Below are positions 29,851-42,548 of a stretch of DNA of 64,000 bases, one piece after another. The stretch's first letter is position 1. Every line of letters begins with the position of its first letter. The stretch is from Stagonosporopsis chrysanthemi (taxonomy: Eukaryota > Ascomycota > Dothideomycetes > Pleosporales > Didymellaceae). Location of the stretch: NCBI GenBank assembly GCA_022560025.1, contig JAFISE010000142.1:1-64000 (forward strand), read 5' to 3'. Under the pieces are notes generated by a model, which searched no databases, was not told where the DNA came from, and worked only from the letters and a program-made list of their open reading frames with translations. The position numbers and the translations under genes were made by a program.

Positions 29851-31865
29851 ATGTCGTATGTACCGCTTGGAGACGGAAGGATAAGCCCCAACGTGGAGAG
29901 CATTGAGTTGATTACCAAGAACAATGTGCAACCAGCAATCCGCTCTGCATCGCCGTCAGGTTTGTCGTACGACTCGAAATACAGCGGTGCGAAGGCATAC
30001 TATTCTACGCACAAAAGAGTGGACAATTGGCCGGTCCAATCTCGACAAGTTGCTGAGTTGACACCTCTGAGAGGGACAGTTCTTGCATTCGACATTGTAC
30101 TTGCATCGTCACCATTGTTTTTTATAGGTATGCAGCTTCACGCGCAATCATGATTCACACACTGACATCGCCAGTCCTCGCACTGAATGTTGCCAAATTA
30201 GATGGCAGAATTCCTGACGAAAACAACGGTAGACTGCAGGAGATGTTGCTTTACATACCTACCATCTTTCCTCTCCTCTTTGCGGCACTGATGGGACGCT
30301 TCTTCCGCCATCTTGGAATCTGGCTTGCAGAACGTGGTACTACCCTCGGCCGACTCGAGCAATTAGTCGGCTGTCAGTCCGTCTTCCTTGCTATCGAGCG
30401 TCAGATATGTCTTCGCAATTTTAGCGTAATCGGCATAAGTTCGATACTTATCTGGCTTCTTTCACCATTCGGAGGACAGTCTGCCTTGCGGGTGCTGCGA
30501 CAAGAGGAACGCTACGTCAACACTACCCAACCACTACAATACCTTAGCCCTCTAAACATGCAAGGAACTACAATGGGCGGTGCTAGTATGATAAACACCG
30601 GGCGTAGTACTTTCACCCCTTTGTTTCTTGCCGCATTGCTGAGCAGCGGCGGATTCCAGACCAGCAGCGCAGATCTATGGGGCAATGTCAAACTCCCTTC
30701 GTATCGCGCGATAGAAAACAGCACCGCCAGTGAATGGAAACCTGTTCCCGACTACAACCAGACCAAAGTTCGGTGGAGCTCTCTCGTCGGGATTCCCGTC
30801 TCTGCATTCAATGGCGGAGCCTTTACTTCGTATTCAATGAATCACTTCAACATCAGGGCGAGACAGTTCGACATCAGCTGTTCGGGCAACGACCGCGTCG
30901 AGGGAACTTGGACGCGCTCATCTAATACGACTGCTCGCAGTACATGGACAATTGTGCCAGGTACCCCTCAATTAAACAGCTCTAAAGTCACGCCGTGCCC
31001 ATCCTACCCATGCCCGTTCTCGAGCCGCTCTGTCGCAAGCGAGAAGAACGTCTCCTCTGTCGCCAATTGTGAATACTACTACGACCATATCGAAGCTAGC
31101 ATAGAATGCGTTGCAGCTGCCTGCAGGGCCACAGCGCTGCGCAAACTCGACATGTACACAGACGGTTATACGAAAGACTGGGAACCGTACCTCCGCGGCG
31201 TGATCTTGATGAATCTCATGGATACCATGACAAGCGTTGACACTATTGGAGTAGCCAGTGCCACTGCACGTGGCGCCACCGTGATGGAAAAGTGGTTGCT
31301 CGACCCATCGGACTTCATTGGCACTCACATGTATGAGAACGTCAATCTATACGAACTTCCAACAAACGTCTTTGCAGAACGGCTCACTATCTTGTGGAAC
31401 TCGTTCTTTCAGTCCACCTATGCGGCACGCGCCCTAGCTGGCAACCTAGACAAAGCCACCTCTACCAACATCACTGGTGAGGATACGTTTATGATAACAT
31501 TCAATGCGACTGAGAGCCTTACTAGCCAGCGCAGAGACGTTTACCGGGTCAGGTGGAAATGGTTAGGCATACTCATGGGCTGTTCACTGGTCCTGATCGT
31601 TGCTGCGTATGCTGGACTGGTACTCAAATATCTGTCGGTTGCCCCTGACATCATTGGGTATGCGAGTAGTCTGACAATGCTCAATCCCTACGTCCCAACG
31701 CCTACTGGGGGAACGACGTTACATGGGTTGGAGAGGACGGCGTTACTGCACGATCTTCCAGTGCGATTGGGAGACGTCTGTCCGAATGAGCCGGTCGGTG
31801 CCATTGCGTTGGCAGCAAATGACGGAAGGGTCGGCGGGCTGGACAGGCAGAAGTACTACATATAA
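29851..31865 (+). CDS. Large membrane protein with glycosylated outer domain, unknown
   Basis: Exons 29851-30127 and 30175-31865 (47-nt intron) give 655 residues. The N-terminal 75 residues are polar. Helices follow at VLAFDIVLASSPLFFIGLAL, MLLYIPTIFPLLFAALMG and FSVIGISSILIWLLSPFGG. A long domain of about 300 residues carries many N-glycosylation sequons and cysteines (CPSYPCPFSS, CVAAACRA). One last helix (LGILMGCSLVLIVAAYAGLV) and a cytosolic tail with TGGTTLHGLERTALLHDL end the protein. The layout resembles a group of unstudied Pezizomycotina surface proteins. Function cannot be inferred beyond a plasma-membrane location. Confidence 0.7.
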
Positions 31866-32587
31866 TCCCACATACTCGTGTGGGACATCACGCTACTCGA
31901 AGCCCAGAAATAAGTCTAACTTTTTCCTGGTGAGGCATCAACGAGTCTTGAGGATCACAGAGGCAATCGGAAGTGTTTCTGTAACGTTTAGGTGAGGGAC
32001 TGGTGTTGGTGTGTGGCTGCGATGCTGATTGGGCAGAGACGCGAACGCGACCAGAGCGCGACGCGTCAAAGTCTTTACAGTTGAGAGCTGTGGGTGTTGC
32101 TGTCGGTAGAGGAGGACACCAAGAAGTAGTACCTTTTTTGTTCTTTTCTTGCAGAGCTCGTGCCGGCCTTGTATCAATACCAGGAATATCAGCCAGAGAG
32201 CAGAAAACATAATCGACACTTGACCTTCACCCAGATAACCGTGAAAGCTTGAATTTCTTCTTTCGCCACCGTCCAGCACAGCGATAGACTCTAGCTGCGC
32301 TGTGTTCGACTTCGTTGCATGTGTTGTCCATCCTCATCGCTCGCTGCTTTGAGGATCACCCTCGCACTAGTCCACATTAAGTGGACCCCCAAACAGAAAA
32401 CAAGCGCTTGTAGTAAACAGAGCAGCGGCAATGCCTCCGCGCCGCGCACACCACACCGCGACACTCTTTGCGCGTGCATCTGCACTTACTAACCCTTCAG
32501 TTCTCGCAGTCATCGCCTTTTTGCGTCTTTGCTTCCTACTTCCTTCGTCCTCGTCCTCCGGGACTCTGTCGACACCGCTTCGCCGCC
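31866..32587. other. TOP2 promoter region
   Basis: The 722 bp between the membrane-protein gene and TOP2 contain no supported gene. The last 100 bp before TOP2 are pyrimidine-rich (cttcctacttccttcgtcct near 32533-32552), common in fungal housekeeping promoters. Confidence 0.45.
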
Positions 32588-35500
32588 ATGTCCGACTCTG
32601 AATCCAACTTCGAGGACGGCGCAAGCTCTGACTTTGCGCCGCCTGTCAAAGCCGCTAAGACAGCACCAAAGACTAGAGCCGCACCCAAGAAGGCAGCAGC
32701 TGCTCCCAAACCACGAGCAAAGCCGGCCAGTTCGACCACAACGAAGCCCAAAGCGAAAGCGGCACCGAAGAAGGCGAAAGACTTCTCAGATGACGAGAAT
32801 TCGGACATTGATATGGCGGACCCCGTCGACGACGACGACGAGTCTCTGCTCAAAGACACACCACCAAAGGCGAAAAAGGCGGCTGCATCCAAGAAGAGCG
32901 GCGGCAAGCCGCTTGCGAATATCGCAAATGAGAGCTTCGGAATGGACGGCGTCGATGAAGCGCCACCATCTGCCAAGGGCAAGAAGGCTGGCGGCGCAAG
33001 CAGCAAATACCAGATGGTTCGTGTTTTGGCTTGGGGGCAACATAGCAGGAGGGGAGGCTAACTGCACACAGCTGTCTCATTTGGAGCACATCATGAAGCG
33101 TCCAGACACATACATTGGCTCTGTAGAAAGGACAACAGACAAGATGTGGGTATACAACTCGGCGAATGAGAGCATGGAGTTCCGCGACGTCACCTTTGTA
33201 CCTGGCCTGTACAAAATATTCGACGAGATCCTGGTCAACGCAGCAGACAACAAGCAGAACGACAAGAACATGAGCGAGATCCGCGTTACAGTCGATCGAG
33301 AGACTGGTGAGGTCTCGATCAAGAACGATGGCAAGGGTATTCCTGTTGAAATACACGCAGTATGTGGTTCGCTCCAAGGGTGAAGTCTTGCGCTGACCTC
33401 CTTAGCAACATGGCATCTATGTCCCAGAGATGATTTTTGGGCACCTTCTCACGTCCTCAAACTACGATGATGATCAGCAAAAGGTCACCGGTGGTCGCAA
33501 CGGTTACGGAGCTAAGCTCTGCAACGTCTTTTCCAAAGAGTTCACCGTCGAGACCGTCGACTCGAAACAGAAGAAGAAGTACAAGCAGACATGGACAGAC
33601 AACATGAGCAAAATGGGCAAGGCCAAGATTACGGACTTCAAGGGAGACGACTACACCAAAATTACGTGGCGTGCCGATTACAGCAAATTCGGCATGGACG
33701 GCATTGATGAAGATTTCGAGGCGCTCATCAAGAGGAGGACCCACGACATGGCTGGTACACTTCGTGGCGTCAAAGTCTACCTCAACGGCGATCGCGTCAA
33801 GGTTACAAGCTTCGCCAAGTACATGGAGATGTACACCAAAGCCATTTCACGAGAACAGGGCAAGACTGAGGATGACGAAGACCGCAAGGAAGTCATCATC
33901 ACAGACAGACACGACCGCTGGGACATCGGTTTTGCCGTTTCAGACGGTGCTTTCAACCAAGTGTCCTTTGTGAATTCGATCGCCACAACTTCTGGTGGTA
34001 CTCACGTCAACTACATTGCAGATCAGATCATTGACAAACTTATGGCAATTGTCAACAAGAAGAATAAGGCAGCCGTCAAGCTCAAGCCCGCGCAGATCAA
34101 GAACCATCTGTTCTTGTTCGTTAACTGCTCTATTGTCAATCCTGCGTTCACATCTCAGACCAAAGAGCAACTTACGACCAAAGCCAGCCAATTTGGAAGC
34201 AAGCCGGTGCTCAGCGACAAGTTTTTGAAGGCGATCGAGAAGACCGAAGTCATCCAGAACATTATGCATTTTGCGCAGCAGAAGGCGGATCAGATGATGA
34301 AGAAGACTGATGGCAATAAGCGCAACCGAATCAACAACGCTAAGCTTACCGACGCCAACAAAGCTGGAACGAAAGATGGCCACCTCTGCACTCTCATCCT
34401 GACGGAAGGAGAATCGGCCAGTGTGCTGGCTCTCGCTGGTCGCGCTGTGGTTAATCAGGATCTGTTTGGTGTCTTTCCGCTACGTGGTAAGCTGCTGAAC
34501 GTCCGAGACGCCTCCATGGACCAGATTATGAAGAACGTGGAGATTCAGAACATCAAAAAGTTCCTCGGCCTCCAGCACAAGAAAGAGTATACCATGGCCG
34601 ACATGAAGAGCTTGCGGTACGGTCATTTGATGATCATGACAGATCAGGATCATGATGGTAGCCATATCAAGGGTCTTCTCATCAACTTCCTCCAATGTCA
34701 GTTTCCCAGTCTGCTCAAGCTTCCCGGATTCCTGCTTGAATTCATCACACCTATTGTCAAAGTGTGGAAGGGCGATCCAAAGAATCCGCGGGGCATGAAG
34801 AGCTTTTTCTCCATGCCTGAGTACGAAGAGTGGAAAGAACAGCACAAGAACCAGAAGGGCTGGGATCACAAGTACTACAAGGGATTGGGTACCAGCGACA
34901 TCAAAGATGCCCAGATCTACTTCAAGGATCTCGATACCCATATGAAGCGGTTTCACACCATGCGAGCTGAAGAGGAGAAGCTTATCGAGTTAGCATTCTC
35001 GAAGAAGAAGGCTGATGCTCGTAAAGAGTGGCTTCGTGAATTCGTCCCTGGCAATCACTTGGACCTTACCACCAACGAGATCACCTACGATGACTTTGTC
35101 AACAAAGAGCTCATTCTCTTCTCTATGGCCGACAACCTGCGTTCCATTCCCTCAGTCATTGACGGTTTCAAACCTGGTCAGCGCAAGGTCCTTTACACCT
35201 GTTTCAGACGCAATATTCGCAAGGATGTCAAAGTTGTTGAATTAGCTGGTTCAGTCTCTGGTTCCACCGATTACGCTCATGGAGAAGCCTCCATGCAAGG
35301 CACGATTGTTGGTATGGCTCAGAATTTCGTTGGCTCCAACAATATCAACTGCTTGGAGCCCAGTGGCAACTTCGGTTCCCGTCTGCAAGGTGGAGGTGAT
35401 GCTGCCAGCGCTCGTTATATTTACACTCGTCTATCACCATTCGCTCGCAGGATCTTCCACGCTCAGGACGATGCTCTTCTGAAGTATGGAGAGTCGGACG

Positions 35501-37871
35501 GCAATAAGATCGAGCCTGAGATGTATGTACCAGTCCTTCCCATGATCCTCGTCAATGGATCAAGTGGTATCGGCACGGGTTGGAGCTCTGAAATACCGAA
35601 CTTCAACCCCATGGACATTGTTGAGAACATAAGAGCCCGTATGGCAGATGGTGGTTCGAAAGAAGACATGAAGCCTATGGTTCCCTGGTACAAGGGCTTC
35701 ACCGGAACCACCGAGGAATTGGGAGGCGACAAGTTCCGTTTCACCGGAACTATTCGTCAGACAAGCGAGAACGAGATCGAGGTCACCGAGCTGCCTGTCC
35801 GTTATTGGACACAGGACTTCAAAGAGAAGCTCGAAGACATTATCAAGGCTGAGAAGACTCCCTCATTCATTAAGGACTACATCGACTACAACACGCCTGA
35901 TAGGGTGCACTTTATCATTAAGATGGAGGAGAAGCACATGACCGCTGCAGTTCTCAAGGGACTTGAGGAGACATTCAAGCTATACAAGCCTCAGTCCTGC
36001 TCCAATCTCGTCGCTTTCGATGCTCAAGGCCGCATCCACAAGTATGCCACCGTCTTGGATATCATTGAAGAGTTCTATCACGTCCGTCTCCGATATTACG
36101 AGAAGCGGAAGGCTCACCAACTGGATTCTATGCAGAAGGAGTTGACCAAATTGAGCAATCAGGCGAAGTTCATCCAGATGATTATTGATGGCAAGCTTAT
36201 TGTTTCAAAGAAGAAGAAGGCAGTACTTGTTCAGGAGCTGAAGAAGCTGAACTTCACGCCATTCCCCAAGGTTGAGGATGCTAAGAAGAACGGCGAGTCT
36301 GAAGAGGCTCAAGATGACGACGAAGAATCCGAAGAGACTGAGGTCGAGGTCAATGCCAACGACTTTGATTACCTCTTGGGCGTAAGTGGCATTACTGGAT
36401 CATGTCTATCCCTACTGACAAATAACAGATGGCTATCTGGTCTTTGACCCAAGAACGCGTTGAGAAGCTCATGAGGCAGATTGGGGACAAGGAAGACGAG
36501 ATTGATGCGCTCATCAAGCTCACGCCGAGAGACCTCTGGAACATCGACCTTGATGCTTTCGTGGAGGAGTGGAACACTCAGCTCCTTGAGGAAGCCGAGC
36601 GTGCGAAGAAGATTCAGCGCATGGGTCGTCGCGCCTCTCACAAACTTGGCATTGGTGCGTCAAAGGGTGGTAAAGCCAAGAAGAAGAGAAAGATGGGCGA
36701 CAGTGACTCTGACGGTGGCTCTGATGATGACTTTGGTCCCGTTAAGAAGAAGGCCAAGCCAAAGAAAGAAGGCTTACTGGGCTACTTACGTGAAGCGGAT
36801 CTTCCTGCCAAGAAAGCGTCTACTACAGAGACTACAAAGTCTACTTTCGGTTCGGCAGCTCCACAGAAGCAGGGAAGCCTTCTGTCGCACCTCGTCAAAC
36901 CTGAAGAGAAGAGGGCTTCGCCGCCCCAGCTTGACGGACCATCAAGCTCGATTGAACATGAGCCGGTACCAGCTCCAAAGGTCGCGCCTGCTGGAAAAGC
37001 TCGTGGGCGCCCTGCTGCAGCAAAGAAACCCACCCCCGTCATTTCTGACGATGACGACGACTCGGACGTGTTCGCTGTGGTCGCCAAAGAGGAGGCAAAG
37101 AAGCCCGCTCCTGCGCCCAAGGCCAACGGTCGGGCCCCTCGTACAGCAGCCAAGCCGGTCTCCAAGTACACCATGGACAGTGATTCGGACGATGATGACG
37201 ACCTCGGTGATGTCAGTACCATGGTCAAGACCATTGGTGGCAGCGCGAACGGCGTTCCTATGTTCAAAAATCCAACCCGACCCGGCAGCAGCTCAGGAGT
37301 GCCAAAGGTCGCAAAGAAGGTCAACCCTTCGGTCATCGATATTGACGAAGGTGACACAACCAACTATGAAGCACTCTTGGCGTCGTCGCCTCAGAAGCCT
37401 GTGGCCCGCAAGGTGACTGACACGATGCTCTTGTCAGATTCAGAAGACGACTTCAGCCTTGTGAAGCCCACGTCCAAACTCACCAAGGTCCCCGTCAAGA
37501 GCAAACCTGCACCTAAAACTAAGGCCCCTGCAGCTGTCGTTACAAAGAAGAGCACGGTGCTGAGCCCCGCAGCTAAGGCCTACGCTGCACGACTTGAAAA
37601 AGCATCTGGTGTCTCGAAAGCTAAAGCTGCGCCAACGAAGAAGCCCATCACGATCAATTCGGACGAGGAGATGGACGATGCAGATGCTCTTGCGAACGAC
37701 ATCCTTTCTGATGATGATGACAAGCCAACGCCAAAGCCAAAGACCACGAGTCGTGCTCCTGCTGCTCGGCCAGGCCGCAGAGCCGCAGCTCAGCCGGCCA
37801 AGTACGTGGTCAGCGACGACGATGACGATGAGGAGGCAAGCGAGGCTAGCTTCGATGATGACAGCGAGTAG
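32588..37871 (+). CDS. TOP2: DNA topoisomerase II
   Basis: Exons 32588-33016, 33072-33359, 33406-36381 and 36429-37871 give about 1711 residues. The order is: a Lys/Ala/acidic N-terminal tail; a GHKL ATPase (RPDTYIGSVE, NDGKGIPVEIH, GGRNGYGAKLCN); TOPRIM (LTEGESASVLAL, MTDQDHDGSHIKG); the winged-helix breakage domain with the catalytic Tyr near residue 910 in ASARYIYTRLS; the coiled coil; and a long C-terminal tail rich in Lys and acidic Ser-Asp repeats. It passes one duplex through another in an ATP-dependent way and is essential for chromosome segregation. The N-terminal tail, about 150 residues before the ATPase domain, looks long for the family; the C-terminal tail holds several basic KKPKPKK-type nuclear signals and acidic SDDDDD patches, probable CK2 sites. 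Confidence 0.95.
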
Positions 37872-38412
37872 TCGCGTCGACTTCTTGATTAGCAAGGATG
37901 CAAATCATGATGGTTTTCGAAGGGATACCCGGTGGCGTTCTGATCAATGGCAGCTTCCTGTCAATTTCCTTACCTTCACTCATGGGTCTAATGGACGTTC
38001 CTATGGAACTAGTGGCGTTGGAGGCTCTCTCATGCAGTATATTTAGCTCTACATCTCGTATCGTAATGCAAATCGACCTTAGCAGATTCCTAGTGTACGC
38101 ATCGCTGGTAGTTGCAAACCACTTCAAAATCTCTTGCGTCTGGGATTCACAAACTACCTTTGCGAAAGGTAAATGCTAGGACAAAGACAATACGTGATGC
38201 ATGATGTGGTCTTCATTCGTTCAGAGAGGTAATACGGACTGGTTGGAACCCACCACAAGCCGATAAGAGAGAAAAATATCAAGTTCATGCCCGCGTTCGA
38301 GATTCCAATCGAGACGCTGACCTTGCAAAATGCCACAGAAGAACCGAACGCCGCTGGGTATACAACACAAGAGACAAACAGCCGGACCAAGAAACCGGGC
38401 AAGCCGTCTAGC
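37872..38412. other. Convergent 3' intergenic region
   Basis: The 541 bp between the 3' ends of TOP2 and the SDS3-like gene. No supported gene; the frames present lack motifs. Confidence 0.5.
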
Positions 38413-40091
38413 TTACCCTCGTCCTCTGCCGCGTCCTCTTCCGCTCGCAGTCCTGGCCATTGGAATGCCACCGCCGTGTCCGCTGCTTGCCTCCCCAGAT
38501 CTGCCAAGAGGCGTGTTTCCGCCAGCATCGCTATACCCAGCCATACTGCTTTGTGCACTCATTGGCACGCCGCCCATGCCGCCGACTTCCAGATGTGGTA
38601 CTACGGTGCGAACGTGTGATGTGATCTCATTGACAGGTTCTGTGAACCCTGGGGGTTGGACCTGGTAGTCTCTCATCTTGACTGGCTGACATGCGGCTTG
38701 CAGTAACCGCTCGTTGAGCTCATCATCTGGCCGTGCTTCTCTCAGCATGAGCTTCAAGTCCTGGTCTATATCTTGCTGTGCCAGTGGGGGCGGTGTTGGT
38801 GCCGAGGCATTGACCTTCTGGAAAATTTTCTGATCAAGAACAAACGGTGGGTTGTATATGAAGGGTATCTGGCCGTTGGTTATTGCGGTTGTCGAGCGTG
38901 TGGCACCACGTGTGGCATGTGGATTCGATGAGACCTGGCGTACCATGTCTGTCGCGCCAGGAACTTCGTCGGAGTCCTGGTCCGCGTCAGGAAGGTCGCC
39001 GTTCTCGGAGGCATGGTCTCCGTTAGTGTGGGAATGACCGTTTGTCGTGGGATCGGTGTTGGTAGGCTCGTTCGTCTTCATTTTAGCGAAAAAATGTGAG
39101 GCTGCGTTTGTCGCATTCGTCATGGCCATATTGAGTTCCTTCTCGGTAAAGAGACGATCAAGCGAGTAGGCAGATGCTTCGAACTGTGTATGTAAGGTGC
39201 GTGCCTTGGCTTCTCGGAAAGGCGATGCATTGCCCATTTCGATATTGCGACCAGAGGGTCCGGGTGAGTCGATCTCGTTCTCGTCGAAAAGCTTGCGCTT
39301 ACGCGACTTCTCTGCCGCAGCTGCAATCTCCTCAGCTTCGCCGCCGAACTTGTGTCCTGTCCTTCGTGTCTTGCGCGGCGCTTGTGGCCCACCTGGACTG
39401 GCTGGGTTTCCGATGCTAAATTGATTGGGGTGAAGAAGCATTGCGTTGCTGTCAGATATGTCCAGCTGCTCCTTCTCACGCCTCAATCTATTCGCACGCT
39501 GCTGTATGCTTGCCTTTAAGCGTTCGCGTACTGTGTCCGCCAGCGCCTTGTGTTCCTCCTCGGCAATCTTGACTTTGTAGTAGTGTGCATTCTCGATGTC
39601 GTTCTTGGTGTTCTCGTGCTTGTTCTGCGATAGTCATCAGTTTTGTGCGCCACAAGAGAGCTTGCAAGTCGTACATAGAGCATTGTGAGGTTGTAGTCGC
39701 GCTCCTCCATAGCATCGTTCACAGCGTCGACAAAGCGCGAGTAATGCTTCCCGCATTGCGCAACATAGTCGGTGCCAGCACTAGGCGCAGTGGGGATGTT
39801 GTTGCCCATAATTTGCGCAATCAACTCAGATGCCTCTTGCCCGTTGTCCTCCAGCGGTTCGTTCTTGTATGGATCGGCCTTCATGATGAGGTTGATGTCG
39901 GCTTGCAGCGCAGCTAACTGAGCTCTATAATGGTTGTCGCGATTGTCTGAAAAGGCTGCCATCATTTCTGACAGCTTCTCAGCGAGCATGTTGCGCCTCT
40001 TATCGCGCTTTGAGGGCTGGGGCTGCGGTGAGGTCGCAGAGTGACCAAGCGGAAAGTTGTCCGCCGGCGACGGGCTGCCATTGCGGACCAT
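38413..40091 (-). CDS. SDS3: Sds3-like subunit of the Rpd3L histone deacetylase complex
   Basis: Exons 40091-39675 and 39624-38413 (50-nt intron) give 542 residues. Residues about 30-185 form the Sds3-like coiled-coil domain: KRDKRRNMLAEKLSEMMAAF, DNHYRAQLAALQADINLIMK, then after the splice ENAHYYKVKIAEEEHKAL and RERLKASIQQRANRLRREKEQL. Sds3/BRMS1-family proteins bridge Sin3 and the Rpd3 deacetylase in nuclear corepressors. The middle has a basic stretch (PRKTRRTGHKFGG, KSRKRKLFDENE) that may be a nuclear signal. The C-terminus is disordered and ends in RGRGRGRG, a possible arginine-methylation site. Family assignment rests on the coiled-coil pattern, so Dep1 or another BRMS1-type subunit remains possible. 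Confidence 0.65.
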
Positions 40092-41695
40092 GGCGACGGC
40101 AAATTTATGTCGAAGTGACTGCAATGGTGCGTCTGGGTTCGACAGCTGCGTCAGGCCAAGCAACCACAGGCTTTGGTGCAAACGCTCAAATCGAGGAAGT
40201 CGCGGAAATGAAGAGGGGACGAAGGTGTCGCAGTGATCCACGTGCGAGCTGCCAGCGCTTGGCTTTGGTGTCGCTACAGTGTAGAGAATATATGACGGCG
40301 ATTTGGTAGTAGGAGCAGCTTTCCGAGAGTGATTGAACAGAAGCATCACGGCAAGGACGAACGAGCATTCGGTTAGCGCGCTTTCTGGTCCAAAGGCCGA
40401 CCACCGACATTGCCTTGGCAGGTCGAATCTAATCAGCACTCCTTTCCCTCTGAGTATTTTTCGATTGTATGCCACTGTATAGTACTTGATTTCAACAGCA
40501 TCATCGCGAGTTTGATACTTGCGAAAATGCGTCGAAAGGTACCACCAGGGATCGATGTGCTCACGTGAGCCTTCAGGTAAAGATGAGCGATGATATCCAG
40601 CGGAACGAACAGAACACAGCTCCAGAATCAGGGGGCTGAGGTAATTGTTCCTGCATCATGCTCCAGCCACTGCGGGACGATCAACGCCGAACCCATACTG
40701 CAACGTGTGAGGGACAAGATACGGCAAATACGTCGGAAGAGCGTAAGTGGACGCGACTAATGAGGTACCCCACAGCTATGTCAGGAGGTTTCTGAGTGGT
40801 CAGTACCTGCACCCCACAGGTTTTGTTGGTTCTTCTGTGATCGACACCGACGCTCGTATCTCCGCCCGCTCATGCTCCCCCTTGGTGCGAGATGAGATCA
40901 ATAATGGCCGTGGTTTTTCCCACATTATCACAGGGGCGGGCCAAGGTAGAACTACAAGTTGCTACTATCAGACTACAGTCTTGTGCACGGCATACTCCCT
41001 GACTGTTTGTTGGTCAAGAACGCAGATCGATGGTTCATTTTTCGGCAGACGGCTACCAATCTCGCACTCGCTTTCGACGTGCGCAAGGCTGCTCTGCGCC
41101 GCCGGCGAGATTGCCACCCTCCAGAAGATGAGACATATCAACGCTGCGTGGATTCCCAAGCCATGAGGGCTATCGGATCTGCAATCCGCTAAGAACTGCT
41201 CTCTTTGTGGTTGTCTTGCAGATCAGTGCCACTTTTGCATTGCCCATTTAGGCTGGGTGTGCTTTCTGGGATGGCCTCCACACATTTACTCGACGATCTT
41301 ATATGAATGCTGCGTTTCGGATGTGGTTCCGTTGGGTCGTACAACCCAATTCTACATGTACTAGCCACAGACCAAGAACGAGATCCTACCAATCCGCGTA
41401 AGGAATATGTCCAACTTGACGTGACCACGCCCAATAGTATGTATTGATCGGTTTCGACCGGCTGATCGAATGATGATATCTTTGCTTCTGAAATGGTGCA
41501 CTTGACAGAAATTACCTTGGGGCGATAGCAACAGTGACCAATGCCTAGAGATAGGAAGGCCGGAACATCGCTACTCGGTCCTGGACTGTGTGGGATGTGA
41601 CGTAGGAGCGGTTGGATTCCGTGTGATAAGCGTAGAAGTGTAGCGTTGAGTGATAATCTACTGCGTTTTTCATATGCTTGCGTGGCTACCAGGAG
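40092..41695. other. Gene-free stretch, about 1.6 kb
   Basis: Lies between the SDS3-like gene and the hydrophobin gene. Frames at 40747-41166 (plus) and 41189-41752 (minus) are open but lack motifs or splice support. Probably long promoter sequence for the hydrophobin. Confidence 0.45.
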
Positions 41696-41703
41696 TATAA
41701 GTA
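41696..41703 (+). promoter_or_regulatory. TATA-like box of hydrophobin gene
   Basis: TATAAGTA lies 107 bp upstream of the hydrophobin ATG. Strong, regulated secreted-protein genes in fungi often have such boxes. Confidence 0.4.
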
Positions 41704-41802
41704 TCCAAGAGTTTCTGTCGAGGAAACCATCATCACAACAACTTCTCATCAAAGCTACTACTTCTCAGCCACCAATCTTCGACGTACAAATTCTTCTTCA
41801 AG

Positions 41803-42200
41803 ATGCAATTCACATTTGCCACCATCACTACTCTCTTGAGCCTGGCCTCCGCTGCCGCAATCAACGCGCGACCTTCCATCTCTGGCAAGCTTGTGGCTCG
41901 CCAGGGCTCTGTCTGCGGCGCACTCGCCACTCCTGTCTGTTGCCAGCTCGATGTCCTTGGTGTTGCTAACTTGAATTGTAACAACGGTACGTGCTCCATC
42001 CTCCATTTGTCCGAGCCGGTAGAAAACGCTCCACATTGGGTGGTTTGGGAGGCGGACGCAGAGCGATTTGCTGACAACTCACAGCTGGCCCTGTCCAGAC
42101 GACTGAAGAACTCACCGCTCTCTGCAGCGATTCTGGTACTTCTGCCCAATGCTGCGCTTTGCCTCTCGGCGCTGATGCTCTGCTTTGTACACCTGCTTAA
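41803..42200 (+). CDS. Class II hydrophobin
   Basis: Exons 41803-41986 and 42085-42200 (98-nt intron) give 99 residues. A signal peptide (FTFATITTLLSLASAAA) precedes a mature region with the eight-cysteine hydrophobin order C-CC-C-C-CC-C. Spacings are 7, 11, 15, 8 and 10 residues. The 11 and 10 spacings and the QLDVLGVANLNC and CCALPLGADALLC segments are class II hallmarks; the first spacing (CGALATPVCC) is a little shorter than usual. Hydrophobins self-assemble at air-water or surface interfaces and coat aerial hyphae and spores. The intron is about twice as long as most in this window and has a GCTGAC branch. A possible dibasic-like processing site (KLVAR) precedes the mature protein. Confidence 0.88.
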
Positions 42201-42548
42201 ATACTCATGTTGCGGTGTGGATTGGAACATTATCAGCCGCACGTAGCAGATCCCGACGTAGGTGACAGGGGTTTCTTTATGGCTTGTTAGTTAGTTGAGG
42301 AATTGGAAGAAAGATGGAAAGGGTAGTATTGTGGTTGATATACATGTCTCGGTAATGAACGGATCAGAGCATCTCCTGAATTAGATAGCTGTCAAATGAG
42401 GCAGTGACTTGTGAACGTTAAGAGAGTCTCACGCATACTCACTGCTCAGACGTGAGACAGACATTCAATCGTTACACTTCGCATTCATAAACATGCGGTT
42501 CTGCAAGAGGAATAAACATTGCACATTCAACCAAAACTTTCAAAACAG
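42201..42548. other. Convergent 3' intergenic region
   Basis: Separates the convergent hydrophobin and receptor genes; AT-rich near 42475-42545; no gene seen. Confidence 0.5.
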